This document shows positions 52,504-61,081 of a stretch of DNA of 64,000 bases, piece after piece. Under the pieces are notes generated by a model, which was not told where the DNA came from, did not search any database, and saw only the letters and a list, made by a program, of their open reading frames with translations. The DNA comes from Bacillota bacterium (GTDB lineage Bacteria > Bacillota > UBA4882 > UBA8346). A program made the translations under genes and the position numbers. Location of the stretch: assembly GCA_023394955.1 (NCBI GenBank), contig JAEWZY010000004.1:124001-188000 (forward strand), given 5' to 3'. Within the stretch, counting starts at the first letter, position 1. Every line of letters begins with the position of its first letter.

Positions 52504-53630
52504 AGCGCAATAAATTAGAATCTTATCTACTGCGAGTGATCGCGAAAGAAGCAACCGGATTTTTTCCATCATTGGTGTTGGGACTATTAAGCGTCCTGGA
52601 GATCGTTTATTTGGTATTACTAAATCTCCAACGCGGTTTGATAAGGCGAAACCAATTGCCGGTCCCGGTGATTAGTATTGGAAACCTGGTGGCCGGAGGG
52701 ACAGGCAAGACACCAACCGCGGCTTGGTTGGCCGTTTTTTTGAAAGGAGCCGGTTTTACGCCTGGGATCCTCACCAGAGGCTACCGGTCCAATGCCCCGG
52801 AGGAAGGGCTGATCTTTACTCATTCCGATCTGGAGAAGTTAACTCCTGATCTAACCGGGGATGAACCCTATTTACTAGCCGGGTTGCTTCCGGGGACAGT
52901 CATTGCGGTGGGGCGGGACCGCTATCGTTCAGGTTTAAACGCTTTGGCGAGTCATCCCGAAATCGATGTTTTCATTATGGATGACGGGTTTCAATATTTG
53001 AAGCTTAAAAGAGATTTGGACCTCCTCTTGCTGGACGCCACTGCGCCTTTTGGAAATGGTCACTTGATACCCAGGGGGACCCTTCGCGAACCCTTGTCAG
53101 GGTTAAAACGGGCCGATTTGGTTTTGCTGACCCGGACCGCTAGGATCGGAGCGATTGGGATCGCCAGTCTATCGGAATTCTTGCAAAAGTATCATTCCGG
53201 CGTTCCAGTGGGAACAGTCAAGGAGGAACATTCCGCTTTAATCCCGTTGGTTTTTTGGCGGCAAGAAGTTTCCCCCATTCCGGCTTCAAATTATCTTAAA
53301 GGGAAAAAAGTGGCCGCCATTACCGGGATTGGAAATCCGCGGCAGTTTTTGGCCTCGTTGGAATCATTAGGGGCCGAAGTCGGTTATTTTAAGTCTTATC
53401 CCGACCATTACCGGTGGGAAGAAGACGAGATTGAAAATCTGATCCTGACCCTGAAAGAATGGGGGTTTGAGGATTTAATAGTGACCGGTAAAGACGGGGT
53501 AAAATTAGCCGTCTATCTTGAAAAGTTTGTAGAAGCCAGGCTAAATTGCCTGATGTTGAGTTTGGAGTATCGAGTGGATAACCCCGAGATTACTCAGAGG
53601 ATTATGGGACTTTTACCAAAGAAAGGTTGA
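52500..53630 (+). CDS. lpxK: Tetraacyldisaccharide 4'-kinase
   Basis: 376 residues, somewhat longer than the usual ~330. Phosphorylates the 4' position of the lipid A disaccharide at the inner membrane. An N-terminal membrane helix (~14-40), the P-loop SIGNLVAGGTGKTPTAAWLA, then GILTRGYRSN, DVFIMDDGFQYLKLKRDLDL and LIPRGTLREPLSGLKRADLV, all standard LpxK signatures. A TTG start overlaps the preceding stop. Followed by kdsB with overlapping or 8-bp spacing. Confidence 0.92.
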   Translation: MKRNKLESYLLRVIAKEATGFFPSLVLGLLSVLEIVYLVLLNLQRGLIRRNQLPVPVISIGNLVAGGTGKTPTAAWLAVFLKGAGFTPGILTRGYRSNAPEEGLIFTHSDLEKLTPDLTGDEPYLLAGLLPGTVIAVGRDRYRSGLNALASHPEIDVFIMDDGFQYLKLKRDLDLLLLDATAPFGNGHLIPRGTLREPLSGLKRADLVLLTRTARIGAIGIASLSEFLQKYHSGVPVGTVKEEHSALIPLVFWRQEVSPIPASNYLKGKKVAAITGIGNPRQFLASLESLGAEVGYFKSYPDHYRWEEDEIENLILTLKEWGFEDLIVTGKDGVKLAVYLEKFVEARLNCLMLSLEYRVDNPEITQRIMGLLPKKG

Positions 53631-53638
53631 GCGGAACG

Positions 53639-54364
53639 ATGAATGTCTTAGGAGTAATACCGGCCCGTTATCATTCGACCAGGCTTCCCGGAAAGCCTTT
53701 ATTAATGATCGGGGCGAAGCCGATGATTCAATGGGTCTATGAGGCGGCTAAAACCGCTGAGTTCATTGATGAACTGGTGGTAGCCACCGATGACCAAAGA
53801 ATTTACGATACGGTAGTCAATTTCGGCGGCAAGGCGGAGCTGACCGCAGCCGACCATCCGACCGGCACCGACCGTTTGGCCGAGGTTGCCCGGCGTTATC
53901 AAGCAGAGCTGGTGGTGAATGTTCAAGGGGACGAGCCCTTGATTCAAGGCGCGGTCATCGACTCCATAATTAGGCCGCTTTTAGAGGACCCGGGATTGCC
54001 CATGTCAACGGCGAAAGTCCGTTTGACCGATCCGGAGCGGGTGAATGAGGCCTCCGTGGTCAAAGTGGTCACAGCTGAAAACGGCGACGCGTTGTATTTT
54101 TCAAGATCTCCGATTCCCTATCCCCGTAACGCCGGGAAAGCGGTTTATTGGAAACACATCGGGCTCTACGGTTATCGCAAGGATTTTCTCTTGCGGTATG
54201 TCGAATTGCCCCAGTCCCAGTTGGAGCTGGCCGAATCCTTGGAACAGTTAAGGGTGTTGTCCAATGGCTACCGGATTTGTGTGGTCGAGGTGGAACAGGA
54301 CTCGGTGGGGGTTGATACCCCGGAGGATTTGGAGCGGGTTAGAACGTTATTGACTGAATGTTAG
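53639..54364 (+). CDS. kdsB: 3-deoxy-manno-octulosonate cytidylyltransferase
   Basis: About 241 residues. Activates Kdo as CMP-Kdo. Motifs: VIPARYHSTRLPGKPL at the N-terminus, VVATDDQRIYD, HPTGTDRLAEVA, VNVQGDEPLI and LYFSRSPIPYPR. The ATG at 53639 gives the standard N-terminus; a TTG at 53627 that overlaps the lpxK stop is an alternative. Co-directional and coupled with lpxK. A palindromic repeat separates it from kdsA. Confidence 0.94.
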   Translation: MNVLGVIPARYHSTRLPGKPLLMIGAKPMIQWVYEAAKTAEFIDELVVATDDQRIYDTVVNFGGKAELTAADHPTGTDRLAEVARRYQAELVVNVQGDEPLIQGAVIDSIIRPLLEDPGLPMSTAKVRLTDPERVNEASVVKVVTAENGDALYFSRSPIPYPRNAGKAVYWKHIGLYGYRKDFLLRYVELPQSQLELAESLEQLRVLSNGYRICVVEVEQDSVGVDTPEDLERVRTLLTEC

Positions 54365-54379
54365 GCAAAAGACCGACCA

Positions 54380-54490
54380 CCTAGCCTTATCTGCCCCTCT
54401 TTGCTGATGCGGCTTAAGGAAGCGTCATCGAGGGAGAGAGGGGCTGACTGAGGGCGACGATGAGTTGAAAATCGGCGCGGGGTGAGTTGA
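54380..54490. repeat. Dispersed palindromic repeat element, copy C
   Basis: Outer arms GCCCCTCT / AGAGGGGC (about 54392-54445) enclose an inner hairpin GATGCG / GCGTCATC; GGGGTGAGTTG follows at 54479. Related to copies at 3841 and 6151. Confidence 0.55.
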
Positions 54491-54522
54491 TTTGGATAGG
54501 CTTGATATAAGGAGGACTTTTG

Positions 54523-55356
54523 ATGGAATACGGCATGAAAGGTTTGTTTTCAAATCAGTTGTTGTTGATAGCGGGGCCGTGTGTGATTGAGTCGGAAGAG
54601 CATGTGATGATGATGGCTGATAAGCTGAAGGAGATTGCCGAAAGGGTAGGGATCAGATTGGTCTTTAAGGCTTCTTTCGATAAAGCCAACCGGACTTCGG
54701 TTTCATCTTACCGGGGACCAGGGCTGGAGCAGGGCTTAGCCATTTTAGGCCGGGTGAAACAAAAATTCGGTTTACCCGTTTTATCTGATGTCCACGAAGT
54801 GGAACAGGTAGAGAGCGCTGCCCGGGTTTTGGATGTCATCCAGATTCCGGCGTTTTTATCCCGTCAAACGGATCTGATCGTGGCCGTCGGTAAGACCGGG
54901 AAAGTGATCAATGTTAAAAAAGCCCAATTTAGCGCGGCGGAAGACATGAAGAATGTAATAGAGAAAGTCTATTCCACTGGAAATAAACAAGTCTGCCTGA
55001 CCGAGCGAGGTGTTTCTTTCGGTTACAACCGGTTGATCGTGGACATGCGGTCCTTGCCGATCATGCGTTCTTTTGGGGCGCCGGTGATCTTTGACGGCAC
55101 TCATAGCGTTCAGGAGCCGGGTGGACTGGGGAAAACCACCGGCGGTGACCGCCGCTTTGTGCCTTATCTGTGCCGGGCTGCTGTCGCTGCAGGGGTTGAC
55201 GGCCTTTTTCTGGAGGTCCACGACAATCCCGACTGCGCCAAATCTGATGGCCCCAATATGGTAAAGTTGGCTGATTTGGAGCCGCTGCTCAAGACGTTGG
55301 TGGAGATTGACCGGATTGTCAAGAGTAGTCAGGAGACAGGAGTAAGTAGTCAGTAG
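54523..55356 (+). CDS. kdsA: 3-deoxy-8-phosphooctulonate synthase (Kdo8P synthase)
   Basis: About 277 residues. Condenses phosphoenolpyruvate and arabinose 5-phosphate. Motifs: LIAGPCVIESEEHVM, FKASFDKANRTSVSSYRGPG, LPVLSDVHEVEQ, IQIPAFLSRQTDL, TERGVSFGYNRLIVDMRSLP and DGTHSVQEPGG, then FLEVHDNPDCAKSDGPNM. ATG at 54523, 7 nt after AAGGAGG. The last dozen codons (VKSSQETGVSSQ) are encoded by AGTAGTCAGGAGACAGGAG-type repetitive DNA, suggesting that a repeat invaded the 3' end. Confidence 0.95.
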   Translation: MEYGMKGLFSNQLLLIAGPCVIESEEHVMMMADKLKEIAERVGIRLVFKASFDKANRTSVSSYRGPGLEQGLAILGRVKQKFGLPVLSDVHEVEQVESAARVLDVIQIPAFLSRQTDLIVAVGKTGKVINVKKAQFSAAEDMKNVIEKVYSTGNKQVCLTERGVSFGYNRLIVDMRSLPIMRSFGAPVIFDGTHSVQEPGGLGKTTGGDRRFVPYLCRAAVAAGVDGLFLEVHDNPDCAKSDGPNMVKLADLEPLLKTLVEIDRIVKSSQETGVSSQ

Positions 55357-55575
55357 CAGCGGATTGTTCAGAGGAGCTACTTCAAATAATAAATTATCGG
55401 GTCTAAAACAGACCCTGTTCCTTAAAGGGTATTGGTAGGCGCTGTAGGCTTTGAACAATTGACCACGAAGGATAGTGGTTACTCTTTTAAAGGGTGAGGG
55501 ATCTCATTTTAGGCTAAACATTTGAGCAATCAGATAGTCAGATAATAGACCAGCCTTTTAAAAGGAGAGAAACCC
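55357..55575. other. Spacer kdsA-kdsD with short hairpin
   Basis: 220 bp with no gene. GGGTCT-AAAAC-AGACCC near 55400 is a small stem without a T-run. The first 20 bp continue the short repeat that forms the kdsA 3' end. Confidence 0.4.
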
Positions 55576-56574
55576 ATGTCTCAGATTAATGATCGGAACC
55601 AAAATTATTTAAAACAAGCCAGAGAAGTGTTATTGCTTGAAGCGGAGTGCGTTAAGCGTCAGGCGGAAATCATCGGCGATGATTTTATTAAAGCGGTTGA
55701 ATTAATCATCCGTTGTCAGGGGCGGGTGGTCGTAACCGGCATGGGCAAGTCCGGTCTGGTGGGGAGGAAGGTCTCGGCCACTCTATCCAGTACCGGAACC
55801 CCTTCATTCTTTCTCCATCCCGGAGAGGGAGTCCACGGCGATCTGGGAATGGTCACTCCGGCCGATATTGTAATCGCCATCTCCCAAAGCGGAGAGGTAG
55901 ATGAAGTTCTGGCTATCTTGCCGACTTTGAAAATAATCGGAGTTCCGATTATTGCGATCACCGGTTCCAAAAATTCTTCTTTAGCTGAAAACAGTGATCT
56001 GGTTTTAGTGGTTGAAGTAGAAAAAGAAGCTTGTACCTTGGGACTGGCCCCTACGTCCAGTACTACCGCCGCCCTGGCATTGGGGGACGCTTTGGCGGTG
56101 GTGCTGCTAAACGCCAGAAATTTCAGGCCGGAGGATTTTGCGCTATTTCATCCCGGGGGCGCCCTGGGCCGGCGTTTATTATTGACAGTCGAAAAACTGA
56201 TGCATACCGGGGAGGAAAATCCGGTTATCGCCCAGGAAAATCTGATCCGGGATGCTCTGATCGTAATGACCAGTCACGGTAATCATGGAGCGGCGGTAGT
56301 CGTGAACGAAAAGGGCGTCTTAACCGGAATTGTCACCGACGGCGATCTGCGCCGGATCTTAAATAAATATCAGGAACCTTTAATCCTCCCTATCGAGGAA
56401 GTTATGACCCGTAACCCAAGGACGATTGGTAAAGAAAGACTGGCAGCGGAAGCCATGCGTGTTATGGAGGAAAAACATATCACAGTTCTTCCGGTGGTGG
56501 ATTCCAAGGGCCGTCCCATCGGCATAGTTCATCTGCATGACATCATCCAAGGCCTTACCGGGATGAAAGCATAG
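55576..56574 (+). CDS. kdsD: Arabinose-5-phosphate isomerase
   Basis: 332 residues: a SIS sugar-isomerase domain (~30-195; VVTGMGKSGLVGRKVSATLS, SSTGTPSFFLHPGEGVHGDL, LAPTSSTTAALALGDALAV) and two CBS domains (~210-325; TRNPRTIGKERLAAEAMRVM). Converts ribulose 5-phosphate to arabinose 5-phosphate, the substrate of KdsA. Site AAAAGGAG. Followed 8 bp later by an acyltransferase gene. The KdsC phosphatase usually found next to it is missing here. Confidence 0.94.
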   Translation: MSQINDRNQNYLKQAREVLLLEAECVKRQAEIIGDDFIKAVELIIRCQGRVVVTGMGKSGLVGRKVSATLSSTGTPSFFLHPGEGVHGDLGMVTPADIVIAISQSGEVDEVLAILPTLKIIGVPIIAITGSKNSSLAENSDLVLVVEVEKEACTLGLAPTSSTTAALALGDALAVVLLNARNFRPEDFALFHPGGALGRRLLLTVEKLMHTGEENPVIAQENLIRDALIVMTSHGNHGAAVVVNEKGVLTGIVTDGDLRRILNKYQEPLILPIEEVMTRNPRTIGKERLAAEAMRVMEEKHITVLPVVDSKGRPIGIVHLHDIIQGLTGMKA

Positions 56575-56582
56575 GAGGATAA

Positions 56583-57473
56583 ATGGCTAAACGTTCAAGA
56601 CTGTTAAATGCGGTTGAGTATATCCTGTTCCGGCTGTTGTTGTTCGCGGTAAGAATTCTACCGATTTCCTTCAGTTGTTTGATCGGGAGACAACTTGGGA
56701 AATTAGCGTTTTTAATTCTTAAAAAAAGAAGGGAACTGACAATTTCCAATATTCGCGTCGCCCGGGAAAACGGCTTTTTCGAAACTGAAATCGATGAACG
56801 CCAATTAGCCAAAAGAGTTTGGGAACATATCGGGATGGTGGGCAGCGAGTTTCTATATTATTACGAACGTAAACCGGAAGTTTTCAAGAAAGCGGTGCGG
56901 TTTGAAGGTGAGGAGAATCTGAAGGGAATCTTGGCGCAAAATAAAGGCGCCATCTTAGTCTCGGGGCACTTGGGCAATTGGGAATTATTAGGTGTATCTT
57001 TAATGTATTGGGGTTTTAAGGTTAATCCGATTGTCAAATTTCAATCCAATGGACTGGTCGATCAGATTATTCAAGATAACCGGCGGTCCCTTGGTATGGG
57101 GCTGATCGATAAAAACGGATTTTTGCGGCCGATCTTTGCGGCGTTGAAACGCAATCAGATTGTATCTTTTCTAATGGATCAAGCGACCCATAAAAATGGG
57201 GTTTTAGTAAATTTCTTCGGCAAGGAAACTTCGCTTCCGAGAGGAGCGGCTGAATTTGCCTTAAAAACCGGCGCGCCGGTCTTTTCAGCCCGGTGTCTAC
57301 GGGAAAAGCCCGGACATTACCAGGTGGTAATCGGCGACGAAATTGAATTGATCCGCACCGGCGACCATGAGCGGGATGTGGAAGCGAACACCGCCATGTT
57401 CATCCGGTTGATCGAGGCTATAATCAGAGCTCATCCGGAACAATGGTTATGGATGCATAAATTATGGCGGTAA
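56583..57473 (+). CDS. Lipid A biosynthesis acyltransferase (LpxL/HtrB family)
   Basis: 296 residues. N-terminal membrane helix (ILFRLLLFAVRILPISFSCL), the conserved GRQLGKLAFLILKKRRELTI region, the catalytic H-x(4)-E/D site as SGHLGNWELLGVSLMYWGF, and DKNGFLRPIFAALKRNQIVS with FLMDQATHKNGVLVNFFGKE and PRGAAEFALKTGAPV. Adds secondary acyl chains to Kdo-lipid A. LpxL versus LpxM cannot be decided. AGGAGG before the ATG. Last gene of the operon. Confidence 0.9.
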   Translation: MAKRSRLLNAVEYILFRLLLFAVRILPISFSCLIGRQLGKLAFLILKKRRELTISNIRVARENGFFETEIDERQLAKRVWEHIGMVGSEFLYYYERKPEVFKKAVRFEGEENLKGILAQNKGAILVSGHLGNWELLGVSLMYWGFKVNPIVKFQSNGLVDQIIQDNRRSLGMGLIDKNGFLRPIFAALKRNQIVSFLMDQATHKNGVLVNFFGKETSLPRGAAEFALKTGAPVFSARCLREKPGHYQVVIGDEIELIRTGDHERDVEANTAMFIRLIEAIIRAHPEQWLWMHKLWR

Positions 57474-57529
57474 AATTCGACTCTAGTCGAATTCCGACCT
57501 TTATTTAAAATCAGGTGAAAACCATTGTC

Positions 57530-57559
57530 TTGACAAGCTTCGCCCCATTATGTTAGACT
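57530..57559 (+). promoter_or_regulatory. Promoter of the acd-etfBA operon
   Basis: TTGACA (57530-57535), an 18-bp spacer and TAGACT (57554-57559), 67 bp before the acyl-CoA dehydrogenase start. Confidence 0.6.
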
Positions 57560-57625
57560 GAAGAAAGTTAAAATTGGGATGAGTTTATCAAGGATTTTGA
57601 AGGAAAATTAAGGAGGGTGTCGTTT

Positions 57626-58783
57626 TTGAACTACTTTTTAACTGAAGAGCAGCAGATGATTAGGGATCTAGCCCGGCGGATCGCTGATGAAAAGATTGCG
57701 CCACGCGCTTTGGAATTAGACGAAACCGGGGAATTCCCTTGGGACTTAATGAAAATAATCGCCGACGCCGACTTGTTCGGGGTTTATCTGCCTGAAGAGT
57801 ATGGCGGTTTAGGCGGAGGCGTTTTTGAACAGTGTTTGGTAGTGGAGGAATTATCCAGGGCATGTAGTGGCGTGGCTGTGAGTTATGCCGCTTCCGGTTT
57901 GGGTTGTATGCCGATCCTGGTATTGGGTTCCGAAGAACAAAAGCAGAAATATCTTCCGGAGATCGCTTCCGGAAAACGATTGGCAGCCTTTGCCGCCACC
58001 GAGGCCAATGCCGGCAGTGACCCGGCCGGAATGGAGACTACCGCTGTGTTGGACGGCGATCACTATGTGTTGAACGGGACCAAACAATGGATTACCAACG
58101 GCGGTGAAGCCGAGATTTATACAGTAATGGCGGTTACCGATAAAAAGAAGGGCCCCCGGGGTATCAGTTGCTTCATCGTTGAGAAAGATACCCCCGGTTT
58201 TACCTTTGGTAAAAAGGAAAATAAAATGGGTATCCGGGCTTCGGCTACCCGTGAATTAATCTTTAGCGAATGCCGGATTCCCAAGGAAAATCTGTTAGGC
58301 GGTAAAGAGGGCATCGGCTTTATCGCAACCATGAAGACATTTGACCGGACCCGTCCCGGCATCGGCGCTCAGGCTATCGGTATCGCTCAGGGAGCGTTGG
58401 ATGCGGCGGTCAAATACTCAAGGGAACGGAAGCAGTTTGGACAAGCAATCTCTTCTTTCCAAGGCCTTCAATTCATGTTGGCGGATATGGCCACTCAACT
58501 AGAGGCGGCCCGGGCATTGGTCTATGCCACCGCTAAAATGATCGATTCCGGCGCTAAAAATTTCTCCAAAGAATCGGCCATGGCCAAGCTCTTCGCCTCC
58601 GATACGGCGATGAAAGTTACGGTAGACGCCGTTCAAGTCTTTGGCGGTTACGGGTATATGAAAGAGTACCCGGTGGAGAAGATGATGCGGGACGCCAAGA
58701 TTACTCAGATTTACGAGGGTACCAACCAAATCCAGCGCCAGATTATCGCTTTGGAATTAATTAAAGAACTTGCTTCCAAATAA
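57626..58783 (+). CDS. Acyl-CoA dehydrogenase
   Basis: About 385 residues, FAD-dependent family. Motifs: AAFAATEANAGSDPAGMETT, YVLNGTKQWITNGGEA, the signature region YSRERKQFGQAISSFQ and the C-terminal QVFGGYGYMKEYPVEKMMRD AKITQIYEGT with the catalytic Glu. The TTG at 57626 is preferred (GGAGG 8 nt upstream); the GTG at 57617 touches the ribosome site. Together with the following EtfB and ferredoxin-fused EtfA it probably forms a bifurcating butyryl- or other enoyl-CoA-reducing complex, though the acyl specificity is not readable. Confidence 0.92.
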   Translation: MNYFLTEEQQMIRDLARRIADEKIAPRALELDETGEFPWDLMKIIADADLFGVYLPEEYGGLGGGVFEQCLVVEELSRACSGVAVSYAASGLGCMPILVLGSEEQKQKYLPEIASGKRLAAFAATEANAGSDPAGMETTAVLDGDHYVLNGTKQWITNGGEAEIYTVMAVTDKKKGPRGISCFIVEKDTPGFTFGKKENKMGIRASATRELIFSECRIPKENLLGGKEGIGFIATMKTFDRTRPGIGAQAIGIAQGALDAAVKYSRERKQFGQAISSFQGLQFMLADMATQLEAARALVYATAKMIDSGAKNFSKESAMAKLFASDTAMKVTVDAVQVFGGYGYMKEYPVEKMMRDAKITQIYEGTNQIQRQIIALELIKELASK

Positions 58784-58790
58784 GAGAATA

Positions 58791-58819
58791 AAAAGCGGCG
58801 CCCTTCCGGGGCGCTTTTT
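58791..58819 (+). terminator. Terminator after acyl-CoA dehydrogenase gene
   Basis: AAAAGCGGCGCCC-TTCC-GGGGCGCTTTTT. Suggests that etfBA may be only partly co-transcribed with acd. Confidence 0.8.
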
Positions 58820-58844
58820 ATGGATGCCCGAAAATCCAGATAAT

Positions 58845-58900
58845 CTCTGTGTCTTTGTGGCTAATTAATTGTTAGCCACAGCGACGTAAAGGCGCTGAGA
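58845..58900. repeat. Short dispersed repeat with TGTGGCTAA hairpin
   Basis: TGTGGCTAA (58856-58864) / TTAGCCACA (58872-58880) inside a CTCTGTGTCTTTGTGG ... CAGCGACGTAAAGG sequence of the kind dispersed in many bacterial genomes. Partial relatives appear at 61082-61106. Confidence 0.55.
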
Positions 58901-58932
58901 AAATAGTTACCATAATTTGGGGGGATTTGACA

Positions 58933-59718
58933 GTGAAGATCGTAGTTTGCGCGAAACAAGTGCCGGATACGACTGAGGTTAAAATTAATCCCGAAACCAA
59001 TACTTTGGTTCGGGAAGGTGTAGCTAGCATTATTAACCCTTTTGATCTGTATGCCGTGGAAGAGGCGTTACGAATCAAGGAGAAACTTGGCGGAACGATG
59101 ATTGTGTTATCGATGGGGCCGCCTCAGGCCGCTGAATCTCTAAAAGAACTAATCGCTATGGGAGCTGATGAAGCTGTTTTACTTTCCGATCGGGCTTTTG
59201 CCGGTTCCGATACCTTGGCCACTGCTTACGCTTTGGCGAAAGGAATTGAGAAGATCGGTTCGGTAGATTTAATTCTCTGTGGCAAACAGGCAATTGACGG
59301 GGATACGGCCCAAGTTGGCCCGGAGATAGCTGAAAATCTCGGTATACCCCACGTTACCTATGTAAAGAAGGTCAATGAGATTAGTGAAAAGGAAATTATC
59401 GTTGAACGGATGACTGAAGAGGGTTTCGAACGGGTGCAGGCTCCGTTGCCGGCATTGCTGACTGTGGTCAAAGAGATCAATGAACCGAGGCTGCCGTCGT
59501 TAAAAGGGAAAATGCGCGCTAAAAGCATTCAGGTACCGATTTGGAGCGCAGAGATGATCGGCGCCGCCCCGGAAAAAATCGGCCTTAATGGCTCACCCAC
59601 TTGGGTTAAACGAATTTTTATCCCCGAGTTGAAATGTCAAGGGGAAATCTTTGAGGGGTCTCCTGAGGAACAGGTTAAATCATTGGTGGATGCGATTTTA
59701 ACCCGTAAAATTGTTTAA
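58933..59718 (+). CDS. etfB: Electron transfer flavoprotein beta subunit
   Basis: About 261 residues. Begins MKIVVCAKQVPDTTEVK from the GTG at 58933 (GGGGGG upstream; a TTG at 58927 also in frame). The nucleotide-binding LILCGKQAIDGDTAQVGPEI and the flavin-contacting PALLTVVKEINEPRLPSLKG motif are standard. Pairs with the EtfA encoded next. In bifurcating Etfs this subunit carries the second FAD and the NAD site. Confidence 0.93.
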   Translation: MKIVVCAKQVPDTTEVKINPETNTLVREGVASIINPFDLYAVEEALRIKEKLGGTMIVLSMGPPQAAESLKELIAMGADEAVLLSDRAFAGSDTLATAYALAKGIEKIGSVDLILCGKQAIDGDTAQVGPEIAENLGIPHVTYVKKVNEISEKEIIVERMTEEGFERVQAPLPALLTVVKEINEPRLPSLKGKMRAKSIQVPIWSAEMIGAAPEKIGLNGSPTWVKRIFIPELKCQGEIFEGSPEEQVKSLVDAILTRKIV

Positions 59719-59757
59719 CACAGATTACGCTGATGACGCCGATTTCGCAGATTATAG
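59719..59757. repeat. Short dispersed repeat between etfB and etfA
   Basis: CACAGATTACGCTGATGACG followed by CCGATTTCGCAGATTA matches a repeat type (cacagatt...gcagatt) that occurs in many unrelated bacterial genomes. It is intergenic here. Confidence 0.5.
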
Positions 59758-59801
59758 GCTGAGGTTCACGAACAAACTCATTACTTTTGAGGGGGAAGAC
59801 G

Positions 59802-60995
59802 ATGGGAATCAAGGTGCTTACCGATAAATGTTACGGTTGTAAAGTGTGTTTGCCGAGTTGTCCCTTTGGAATTATTGAAATTATAGATAAAAAAGCGGTT
59901 ATCAAAGATGGTTGTAACATGTGCGGCGCTTGCGTATCGGCTTGTAAGTTTAAAGCCATTGAAATATTCCGCGAGGTTGAGACGACCATTGATAAATCGT
60001 TATATAAAGGGGTTTGGGTCTTTGCCGAGCAACGCGAAGGTAAGTTGGCCAATGTAACCCTAGAGTTATTGGGAGAAGGCCGTAAACTTGCCGATCAGCT
60101 CAATGAACCGTTGATTGCCGTATTATTAGGCAAAGGGATTGATTTGTTGGCAAAAAAAGTAATTACTCATGGCGCGGATAAAGTTTTCCTGGCCGACGGC
60201 CCTGAGCTTGAAAACTTTCTCGAAGATTCCTACACTCAAGTCATGGTGGATTTGGTAAAAAAAGAACGGCCCAATATTATTTTGTTGGGTGCGACTGCCA
60301 TCGGACGTTCACTGGCCCCTAAGGTCGCCGCCAGATTGGAGACTGGTTTGACTGCCGACTGTACCGGGCTGGAAGTCGATCCGGCCGAAAAGAATCTCCT
60401 TCAGACCAGACCGGCTTTTGGCGGCAACTTGATGGCCACCATTCTCTGCCCGAATCACCGACCCCAAATGGCTACGGTCCGGCCCAAGGTGTTCAAACCG
60501 TTGGCTGAGGACTCCTCCAGGACCGGAGAGATCGTCCCGGTTGACTTGTCCGCAACTAAATGGGATATCCGCGCAAAAGTACTGGAAATTGTGAAAGAAA
60601 CCGGTTATGTAGTAAATTTAGAAGAAGCCAATATCATCGTCTCCGGCGGACGGGGCCTTTGCGATCCGAAAAACTTCGCCATGGTGGAAGAATTGGCCCG
60701 GGTCCTCGGCGGAGCTGTCGGAGCATCGCGGGCCGCGGTAGACGCGGGATGGGTTCCTTACGCTCATCAGGTGGGGCAGACGGGAAAAACGGTCGGCCCG
60801 AAAATTTATTTCGCCTGTGGGATTCACGGGGCGATTCAACACATGGCCGGTATGTCGTCAGCCGATATAATCATTGCGATCAATAAAAACCCGGACGCTC
60901 CGATTTTCAAAATCGCCACTTACGGTATTGTCGGCGATGCGCGGGAGATTCTACCGTTGTTGACCAAAGAGTTCCAAAAGGCTGTAGGAGCGTAA
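59802..60995 (+). CDS. etfA: Electron transfer flavoprotein alpha subunit with N-terminal ferredoxin domain
   Basis: About 397 residues. ATG at 59802 follows GAGGGGG. Residues ~5-60 hold two [4Fe-4S] motifs (CYGCKVCLPSCPFGI, CNMCGACVSACKF), an extension absent from respiratory EtfA but present in bifurcating Etfs such as that of the caffeyl-CoA reductase. Then the EtfA N-domain (LLGATAIGRSLAPKVAARLE) and the C-terminal FAD domain (VSGGRGLCDPKNFAMVEELA, GASRAAVDAGWVPYAHQVGQ, GKTVGPKIYFACGIHGAIQH). A strong terminator follows. Confidence 0.93.
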   Translation: MGIKVLTDKCYGCKVCLPSCPFGIIEIIDKKAVIKDGCNMCGACVSACKFKAIEIFREVETTIDKSLYKGVWVFAEQREGKLANVTLELLGEGRKLADQLNEPLIAVLLGKGIDLLAKKVITHGADKVFLADGPELENFLEDSYTQVMVDLVKKERPNIILLGATAIGRSLAPKVAARLETGLTADCTGLEVDPAEKNLLQTRPAFGGNLMATILCPNHRPQMATVRPKVFKPLAEDSSRTGEIVPVDLSATKWDIRAKVLEIVKETGYVVNLEEANIIVSGGRGLCDPKNFAMVEELARVLGGAVGASRAAVDAGWVPYAHQVGQTGKTVGPKIYFACGIHGAIQHMAGMSSADIIIAINKNPDAPIFKIATYGIVGDAREILPLLTKEFQKAVGA

Positions 60996-61026
60996 AGTGT
61001 AATCGATATAAAGGTAAGGAATATGA

Positions 61027-61072
61027 CCGGGAATATTACTAAATTCATTTTAGTAGGATATTCCCGGTTTTT
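61027..61072 (+). terminator. Terminator after etfA
   Basis: CCGGGAATATTACTAAA (61027-61043) pairs with TTTAGTAGGATATTCCCGG (61048-61067, one bulge), followed by TTTTTTT. Confidence 0.92.
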
Positions 61073-61081
61073 TTACATAAA

